This document shows, in pieces, positions 13,540-18,620 of a stretch of 18,620 nt of DNA. Below the pieces are notes generated by a model, which did no database searches, had not been told where the DNA came from, and saw only the letters and a list, made by a program, of their open reading frames with translations. The translations under genes and the position numbers were made by a program. Origin of the DNA: an uncultured Clostridia bacterium (GTDB taxonomy: Bacteria; Bacillota; Clostridia; UBA1381); the NCBI GenBank assembly GCA_910585485.1, contig CAJUEZ010000037.1, positions 1 through 18,620 on the forward strand, read 5' to 3'. How positions within the stretch are numbered: the stretch's first letter is position 1; every line of letters begins with the position of its first letter.

Positions 13540-16173
13540 TTATTCGGGACTTGACACGATAGGTATCTCGGATTCTTCTCCTGGTGTGTTATCATCGCCA
13601 TCATCAGGAGAACTTACAATAGGTAAATCATCGTCTTCCGGATTTGAAGGTTCGGACGGTTTTGTTTCGTTATTTCCGCTGTTTCCATTGTTTCCGCTGT
13701 TTCCGCTGTTTCCACTGTTTCCACTATTTCCGCTCTTTGTAGGAGTTGGGATTGAAGCTTGCGGAGTAGGTGACACAGACGGAGTGCTTGTAGGCGACGG
13801 TGTCGGAGAAGCCTTTGTATTATTACTTGCATGAGATGCGTCACAGTATGATTTAGGCTGAGTTCCCTCGACAAAGTATCCTTTGGTTGCAGGACATGTC
13901 TGAGTTGCGAGCATGCCTGAACGTTCACATACCTGTGCTTCGACAACATTGCTTGGCTTAGCCAGTTCTTTTTTGTTGAGTGATTCGTGGATTTTTTCCA
14001 TTACAAGTTTCCATGCCGTAATAGTCGGATTGCCTGAAACACCCGCTGATGAAATAGAAGCAGGTGTATCAAATCCGTACCAACATGCTCCTACATAATA
14101 AGGAGTAAATCCAACAAACCATTTGTCGCAGTCGTCATCGGTTGTGCCTGTTTTTCCGAAAGCGGAGATACCGCAGTCAAGCTGAGCGCCACGACCTGTG
14201 CCGACATCGCTATAGACAACACCGGACAGCAAATCAGCGGTGATATATGCGGAAGCCGCGCTGATAGCTTGTGTTGAGTCTGATCGGTTTTCGAGAATCA
14301 CTCTTCCTGTGGAATCGACAACCTGAGTATATGTGTGAGGCTTTATATATTTTCCGCTGTTGACAAATGTTCCGTAAGCGGCAGCCATTTCTTCAACGGT
14401 GACACCGTGAGTAAGACCGCCAAGAGCGATTGAACTGTAGTTTTTGTCTCCGTCAACAAGCGTTGATATATGGAATTTGTTTTGCAGATAAGCGAATGAG
14501 GTTGACAAACCAACCTTGTCCAATACCTGAGCCGCGACAGTGTTTGACGATCTTGCGACAGCTTCTTTTATTGTCATGTCTCCCAGAAAGCCGTCATAGG
14601 CATTTTTAGGACTCCACTTATCATTTCCGATTGTGATTTTTTCGTCTTTAACAACAGAAACCTCTGTTATTTTGCCTGTGTCTATAGCCGGACCGTAGAC
14701 CGACAGAGGCTTTATGGATGAACCCGGCTGACGTTTTGCATGAGTCGCTCTGTTCCAGCCGCGAATATCTTTCTTTTCTCCCAAACCGCCTATAATGCCG
14801 CAAACTTTACCCGTATACGGGTCTGTAACAACCATAGCCGACTGAGCACCTTTGCCTGTGCGCGGGAAGTTTGAAGTGTCAGTGAAGACATCTTCCATAA
14901 TTCCCTGAATATCGGGGTCTATAGTTGAGTATATCTTAAGTCCGCCGTTATAAACCTGCTGAGTAGCAAAATCGGTTGAATATCCCTTTTGTTCAACGAG
15001 GTCATTTATAACATCGTTTATAACCTGATCGACAAAATATGAGGTTATTCGTCCTTGACTTTCCTTGTGCGCGTTGCTTACAACGAGGTCGCTGTTAGCC
15101 GCTTGCACATAGTCGGCTTCTGAAATATATCCCAAATCACGCATTTTACCTAAAACAATATTGCGCTTTTCTATATTTTTCTCCGGGTGAGTAAACGGGT
15201 CAAATTCCGACGGTGACTGCGTAATTCCCGCTATGGAAGCAGCCTCGGCAAGTGTCAGGTCTTTTGAAGGCTTGTTGAAATATGTGTTTGCTGCAGCTTC
15301 GACACCGTTACAGTTGTTTGCGAAATAGGCTATATTAAGGTACATAGTCAGTATTTCATCCTTTGAAAGCTGTTGTTCAAGAGCGATTGCGCGCATCATT
15401 TCTTTGATTTTACGCGAAGCTTTAGCCTGTTTCTCGTTTGTGATATTTTTAATAACCTGCTGTGTAATGGTACTTCCGCCGTAACTGGCGCTGCCTATGC
15501 CGACTTTGGCAAGAATCCATTTTCCTGTCGCGCCGAGTGTACGCTTTACATCGACACCCTTATGCTTATAAAAACGTTCGTCCTCGATGGACACTATAGC
15601 GTCTTTCATAACCTGAGGAATCTGTGAGGAATCAATCCATATACGGCTGGAATCAGATTGTATTTTTTCGAGTTCCTGCGGATTTCCTCTTTCGTCCTCA
15701 TAATAAATGAAAGAAGAGTAATTGAGCGCGAGAGATTGGATATTCATATCCTTTATTTCCCGTGATACAGCGGCATACATTCCTATTGTCATACCTGATA
15801 TTACTACTATACCGATAAAAAGCGTGACAAATATAGTGAGGCGCAGGCGGCGTCTGAAACGTCTTTGCTTCTCTGTAAGCTGCTTTTTTGGTTTTTTTCT
15901 TCTCTTGCGTTTGCTTGGCTGAGGTGATTGAGCGCGTCTGCGCTGAGGAACCTCGTCAAATGAAGCGGCTGCCCATTCGCGCGCGGGATTTTGCTGAGAG
16001 GCGCGCTGCTGATTGGGACGGGTTTGTCTGGAACCGCCTTGTGATGTTGATTGTCTGCGGCGGCGAGGCGCGCTTGAATAACCTGAGGTCATAGCGTCGT
16101 ACTCTTCCCAGTTAAAGTCGTTATTTGGTGTGTATTTTGGGTTTCTTCTTTGTTTGTCGTTATAATCCGCCAT
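13540..16173 (-). CDS. Class A penicillin-binding protein (PBP1A-type)
   Basis: The 877-residue bifunctional enzyme polymerises and cross-links peptidoglycan. Residues 1-110 form a cytoplasmic tail rich in Arg, Gln, Pro and Ser, then one membrane helix (about 111-135). The GT51 glycosyltransferase shows the catalytic Glu-197 in SIEDERFYKHKG and YGGSTITQQVIKN (231-243). The transpeptidase has Ser-485 in the SxxK motif GSSIKP, SSN at 542-544 and KTG at 674-676. After Cys-rich VCERSGMLATQTCP comes an extracellular low-complexity tail: Thr/Pro/Ser-rich, then Gly-Asn-Ser repeats (about 814-835), then an acidic end in which PIVSSP occurs twice. AGGAGG upstream on this strand supports the ATG. It stands alone with its own promoter. 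Confidence 0.95.
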   Translation of the reverse strand: MADYNDKQRRNPKYTPNNDFNWEEYDAMTSGYSSAPRRRRQSTSQGGSRQTRPNQQRASQQNPAREWAAASFDEVPQRRRAQSPQPSKRKRRKKPKKQLTEKQRRFRRRLRLTIFVTLFIGIVVISGMTIGMYAAVSREIKDMNIQSLALNYSSFIYYEDERGNPQELEKIQSDSSRIWIDSSQIPQVMKDAIVSIEDERFYKHKGVDVKRTLGATGKWILAKVGIGSASYGGSTITQQVIKNITNEKQAKASRKIKEMMRAIALEQQLSKDEILTMYLNIAYFANNCNGVEAAANTYFNKPSKDLTLAEAASIAGITQSPSEFDPFTHPEKNIEKRNIVLGKMRDLGYISEADYVQAANSDLVVSNAHKESQGRITSYFVDQVINDVINDLVEQKGYSTDFATQQVYNGGLKIYSTIDPDIQGIMEDVFTDTSNFPRTGKGAQSAMVVTDPYTGKVCGIIGGLGEKKDIRGWNRATHAKRQPGSSIKPLSVYGPAIDTGKITEVSVVKDEKITIGNDKWSPKNAYDGFLGDMTIKEAVARSSNTVAAQVLDKVGLSTSFAYLQNKFHISTLVDGDKNYSSIALGGLTHGVTVEEMAAAYGTFVNSGKYIKPHTYTQVVDSTGRVILENRSDSTQAISAASAYITADLLSGVVYSDVGTGRGAQLDCGISAFGKTGTTDDDCDKWFVGFTPYYVGACWYGFDTPASISSAGVSGNPTITAWKLVMEKIHESLNKKELAKPSNVVEAQVCERSGMLATQTCPATKGYFVEGTQPKSYCDASHASNNTKASPTPSPTSTPSVSPTPQASIPTPTKSGNSGNSGNSGNSGNNGNSGNNETKPSEPSNPEDDDLPIVSSPDDGDDNTPGEESEIPIVSSPE
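13669..13740. repeat. 9-bp tandem repeat coding for the Gly-Asn-Ser tail of the PBP
   Basis: Eight consecutive 9-bp units of the form NNNNTTTCC, with GCTGTTTCC and ACTGTTTCC as main versions, cover this stretch; the last unit is degenerate. On the coding strand each unit adds three residues (Gly-Asn-Ser or Gly-Asn-Asn). Changes in copy number would keep the frame and alter tail length. Confidence 0.9.
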
Positions 16174-16211
16174 AATATATCCTCCTATCCGTAGATATAC
16201 TTATACAGTTA

Positions 16212-16240
16212 ATTATATCCTAAAATACTCAAATTTGCAA
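16212..16240 (-). promoter_or_regulatory. Promoter of the penicillin-binding protein gene
   Basis: On the - strand, TTGCAA (16235-16240) and a perfect TATAAT (16212-16217) have a 17-bp spacer. The start would be near 16205, about 32 bases before the ATG. Confidence 0.8.
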
Positions 16241-16321
16241 CTATTATTTTTTTATGGCATTGGCGAATAAAATAGCAACAAATTGGAAATAATTAAAAAA
16301 AATTTATTTGGAGGAAATATT

Positions 16322-16684
16322 ATGAAAATTTTAAAGAATACACTGATAGTTTCATCATATCTATTACTTGTGGCATTATTTTTCGGAGGAGGCTATGCCA
16401 TAGGAAGAAGCGGAGTAAAAGATACGGCGACCTCCGAGATTATGCCGACTCCTGAAGCTGTGGAAACGACAGCTGATAAAATAGAAAGCCCTGAGTATGA
16501 ACTGATTATCGAGGAGGGAGTTCTTAAAATAAACAAATGTATAGATGAAGAAAAAACAGTTATATCAAGCGAGGAAATAAGCGAGAGCGTATTTCCGAGA
16601 GAGGATGTAGAGGAACTTAAAAGAGGGGTCAGATTCAAAAGGTTGGAGCAAGCACAACAGATGTTTGAAAATTTTGTGAGTTAA
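16322..16684 (+). CDS. Small membrane-anchored protein with a BofC C-terminal-like domain
   Basis: The 120-residue product has an N-terminal hydrophobic helix (about residues 4-28), a Thr/Pro/Glu linker, and a compact C-terminal domain from residue 58. That domain reads YELIIEEGVLKINK, then SESVFPREDVEELKRGVRFKRLEQAQQMFENFVS. The pattern 'y.l....G.l.i......ei.....p..D...L..Gi.......l..lLEd..S' resembles the BofC C-terminal domain of sporulation signalling proteins and of many uncharacterised clostridial membrane proteins. The domain should face outside the membrane. The frame is open 13 codons further upstream, but GGAGG just before the ATG at 16322 decides the start. It is divergent from the PBP gene. 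A cell-envelope or sporulation checkpoint role is inference only. Confidence 0.65.
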   Translation: MKILKNTLIVSSYLLLVALFFGGGYAIGRSGVKDTATSEIMPTPEAVETTADKIESPEYELIIEEGVLKINKCIDEEKTVISSEEISESVFPREDVEELKRGVRFKRLEQAQQMFENFVS

Positions 16685-16803
16685 GATGAAATTTTAACTT
16701 TATGAACAATTTGTTAAAACATCAAAAGTGAGATAACAAGAGGATTGAAAAGAAATACAATGAAAAAAAGAGAAAATATGGTAATATGTTAAAAAAATCG
16801 ACT

Positions 16804-16832
16804 TTGCAGAATGGTATAAAAAAGCAGATAAT
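16804..16832 (+). promoter_or_regulatory. Promoter of groESL
   Basis: TTGCAG (16804-16809) and GATAAT (16827-16832) lie 17 bp apart. The predicted start at about 16839 falls at the left edge of the CIRCE element, the usual arrangement for HrcA repression. Confidence 0.75.
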
Positions 16833-16839
16833 AGCATTG

Positions 16840-16866
16840 TTAGCACTCGAATTGGTTGAGTGCTAA
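16840..16866. promoter_or_regulatory. CIRCE operator (HrcA binding site)
   Basis: TTAGCACTC-N9-GAGTGCTAA is a perfect match to the CIRCE consensus. The inverted repeat extends three more bases on each side (16837-16869), giving 12-bp arms. It lies about 36 bases before groES and predicts repression by HrcA and induction by heat or unfolded protein. hrcA itself is not in the window. Confidence 0.97.
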
Positions 16867-16902
16867 CAATAAAAAAGATTCAAATAACAGGAGGTAATAT
16901 AA

Positions 16903-17187
16903 ATGAATATCAAACCATTGGCAGACAGAGTAGTTTTGAAAATGCTTGAAGCGGATGAAACCACTAAGAGTGGTATAATTCTTACTTCAAAAGCTCAGGA
17001 AAAGCCTCAGGTGGCTGAGATAGTCGCGGTAGGTCCGGGAGGATTGTTTGACGGTAAAGAAGTTAAAATGGAGGTTTCCGTCGGCGATAAAGTGCTTATG
17101 TCAAAGTACGCAGGCACAGAAGTTAAGGTTGACGGCGAGGAGTATACAATTCTGAGACAGTCGGATATTTTAGCGATAGTAGAATAA
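16903..17187 (+). CDS. groES: Co-chaperonin GroES
   Basis: The 94-residue product is the heptameric lid of the GroEL chamber. It begins MNIKPLADRVVLKMLEADET. KSGIILTSKAQEKPQ (from residue 22) is the mobile loop that contacts GroEL, and GDKVLMSKYAGTEVKVDGEEY is the typical C-terminal half. Length is exactly that of the family. AGGAGGT at 16889-16895 is 7 nt before the ATG. groEL follows after 21 bases. Confidence 0.98.
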   Translation: MNIKPLADRVVLKMLEADETTKSGIILTSKAQEKPQVAEIVAVGPGGLFDGKEVKMEVSVGDKVLMSKYAGTEVKVDGEEYTILRQSDILAIVE

Positions 17188-17208
17188 TTAAAATAGGGAG
17201 GAATAATA

Positions 17209-18620
17209 ATGGCAAAGCAAATTAAGTACGGACAGGACGCGAGACACGCTCTTGAGAGCGGTATCAATCAGCTTGCGGATACGGTAAAGATTACACTTGG
17301 TCCAAAAGGCAGAAATGTGGTTCTTGATAAGAAATTCGGCGCGCCGCTTATCACAAATGACGGTGTTACAATAGCAAAGGAAATAGAACTTGAAGACCCG
17401 TTTGAAAACATGGGAGCGCAGCTTGTAAAAGAGGTTGCAACAAAGACAAACGATGTTGCGGGAGATGGTACAACAACCGCCACACTTCTTGCGCAGGCAC
17501 TTGTTCGAGAGGGACTTAAAAATGTTGCCGCAGGCGCGAATCCGATGATAGTTAGAAAAGGTATTCAGAAAGCTGTAGATGCGGCTGTTGAAAAGCTTCT
17601 TGCAACAGCAAAGAAAGTACAGGGTAAAGAGGACATTGCAAGAGTTGCCGCTGTATCAGCCGCTAATGATGAAATCGGAGAACTAATTGCGGAGGCTATG
17701 GAAAAGGTTACAGCTGATGGTGTAATTACAGTAGAAGAGTCAAAGACGGCAGAAACATATTCTGAAATAGTTGAAGGTATGCAGTTTGACAGAGGTTATA
17801 TCACACCTTATATGGTGACTGACACAGAAAAGATGGAAGCCGTTCTTGATGACCCGTATATTCTGATTACAGATAAAAAGATTTCAAATATTCAGGAAAT
17901 TCTTCCGCTTCTTGAACAGGTAATGCAGGCGGGCAGGAAAATGGTTATAATCGCTGAGGATGTTGAAGGCGAGGCTCTTTCAACGCTTATCGTAAATAAG
18001 CTGAGAGGCACGTTTGTATGTGTTCCTGTTAAGGCTCCGGGATTTGGCGACAGACGTAAAGAAATGCTTCAGGATATAGCAATTCTTACAGGCGGTCAGG
18101 TAATCAGCGAGGAACTTGGATTTGAACTTAAGGATGCTCAGCTTAGTCAGCTTGGAACTGCGAGACAGGTTAAGATTCAGAAGGAACTTACAATAATGGT
18201 TGACGGCGCGGGCGATAAAGAGGCTATTGCGGACAGAGTATCTCAGATAAGACGTGAACTGGAAGCTTCAACGTCAGAATTTGATAAGGAAAAACTTCAG
18301 GAAAGACTCGCAAAGCTTGCAGGCGGTGTTGCGGTCATTAAGGTTGGCGCGGCTACTGAAACAGAAATGAAGGAAATGAAACTTAGAATCGAAGACGCTC
18401 TTGCGGCTACAAAAGCGGCTGTAGAGGAAGGCATTGTAGCAGGCGGCGGAACAAGTTATATTGACGTTATAGATACTGTTGCAAAGCTTATTGAAACTAC
18501 GGAAGGCGATGAAAAGACAGGCGTTGCGATTGTCCTGAAGGCACTTGAAGAGCCTGCATGGCAGATTGCAAAGAACGCGGGACTTGAAGGCAGTGTAATA
18601 GTTGATAAGGTTAAAGCATG
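17209..18620 (+). CDS. groEL: Chaperonin GroEL (3' partial)
   Basis: The first 470 codons of the 60-kDa chaperonin are present; roughly 70 residues lie beyond the window edge. The N-terminus MAKQIKYGQDARHALESGIN and GPKGRNVVLDKKFGAPLITNDG identify it. The ATP-site motif GDGTTT (about residues 86-91) contains the catalytic Asp-87. The apical domain (for example EDVEGEALSTLIVNKLRGT and VKAPGFGDRRKEML) is intact, and VEEGIVAGGGTSY begins the return to the equatorial domain. No frameshift or internal stop is seen. GGGAGG shortly before the ATG is the ribosome binding site. It is co-transcribed with groES under CIRCE control. Confidence 0.98.
   Translation, partial: MAKQIKYGQDARHALESGINQLADTVKITLGPKGRNVVLDKKFGAPLITNDGVTIAKEIELEDPFENMGAQLVKEVATKTNDVAGDGTTTATLLAQALVREGLKNVAAGANPMIVRKGIQKAVDAAVEKLLATAKKVQGKEDIARVAAVSAANDEIGELIAEAMEKVTADGVITVEESKTAETYSEIVEGMQFDRGYITPYMVTDTEKMEAVLDDPYILITDKKISNIQEILPLLEQVMQAGRKMVIIAEDVEGEALSTLIVNKLRGTFVCVPVKAPGFGDRRKEMLQDIAILTGGQVISEELGFELKDAQLSQLGTARQVKIQKELTIMVDGAGDKEAIADRVSQIRRELEASTSEFDKEKLQERLAKLAGGVAVIKVGAATETEMKEMKLRIEDALAATKAAVEEGIVAGGGTSYIDVIDTVAKLIETTEGDEKTGVAIVLKALEEPAWQIAKNAGLEGSVIVDKVKA

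Noticed and set aside
13669..13740. Short tandem units considered as a CRISPR-like array
   Set aside because: The units are 9 bp with no spacers and lie in frame within a coding sequence.
13586..13834. + strand frame with Phe-Pro-Leu repeats
   Set aside because: It is the antisense reading of the 9-bp repeat in the PBP tail, not a gene.
16260..16293. Possible promoter for the BofC-like gene (TTGGCG ... AATAAT)
   Set aside because: The spacing of about 22 bp is too long and the boxes are poor matches.
16690..16720. TTTTAAC ... GTTAAAA inverted repeat after the BofC-like gene, considered as a terminator
   Set aside because: The stem is short and AT-only, the loop is long, and no T-run follows.

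Overview
The window looks like chromosomal DNA of an anaerobic, low-to-moderate GC Clostridia-type Firmicute, probably a gut commensal. Supporting points are strong AGGAGG-type ribosome binding sites, a groESL operon under a CIRCE element, a FeoA-FeoA-FeoB ferrous iron operon, an NfnAB-type oxidoreductase pair typical of strict anaerobes, and a BofC-like small membrane protein. I cannot name the genus from sequence alone. There are no tRNA or rRNA genes, CRISPR arrays, insertion sequences or phage genes.

Layout. (1) 1-3336: the end of a sugar-utilisation operon on the + strand. It has the C-terminus of a probable GH42 beta-galactosidase, a complete GH35 beta-galactosidase and D-mannonate dehydratase (uxuA), closed by a strong terminator. 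The genes are translationally coupled or a few bases apart, which suggests joint use of a galactose- and uronate-containing glycan. (2) 3401-6421: iron uptake, feoA-feoA-feoB plus a 49-residue Cys-rich membrane protein. A promoter lies in front, and a shared 16-bp motif occurs before the first feoA and again before feoB. A 38-bp perfect palindrome ends the operon. (3) 6437-8159, - strand: a monooxygenase-fold (ABM) protein followed by a glutathionylspermidine-synthase-like ATP-grasp enzyme with a TTG start, from a good promoter. (4) 8233-11148, + strand: a tightly overlapping trio of methionine gamma-lyase-like PLP enzyme, CpXC protein and RluA-type pseudouridine synthase. (5) 11126-13509: nfnA-nfnB, with a promoter candidate inside the end of the pseudouridine synthase gene and a terminator shared with the convergent gene. 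(6) 13540-16240, - strand: a large class A penicillin-binding protein with a basic N-terminal tail and a repetitive C-terminal tail. (7) 16322-16684, + strand: a BofC-C-like membrane-anchored small protein. (8) 16804-18620: groES and groEL with promoter and CIRCE operator; groEL runs off the window.

Most genes are housekeeping or common accessory genes, and I do not see a clear new multi-gene system. The points most worth following up are the repeated feo operator motif, the ABM/ATP-grasp gene pair with no known substrate, and the unusual tails of the penicillin-binding protein. No gap without a gene exceeds 300 bases. The largest are 3298-3507 (terminator, promoter and operator), 8101-8294 (two divergent promoters) and 16685-16902 (AT-rich, with the groE promoter and CIRCE at its right end and nothing else I can identify).
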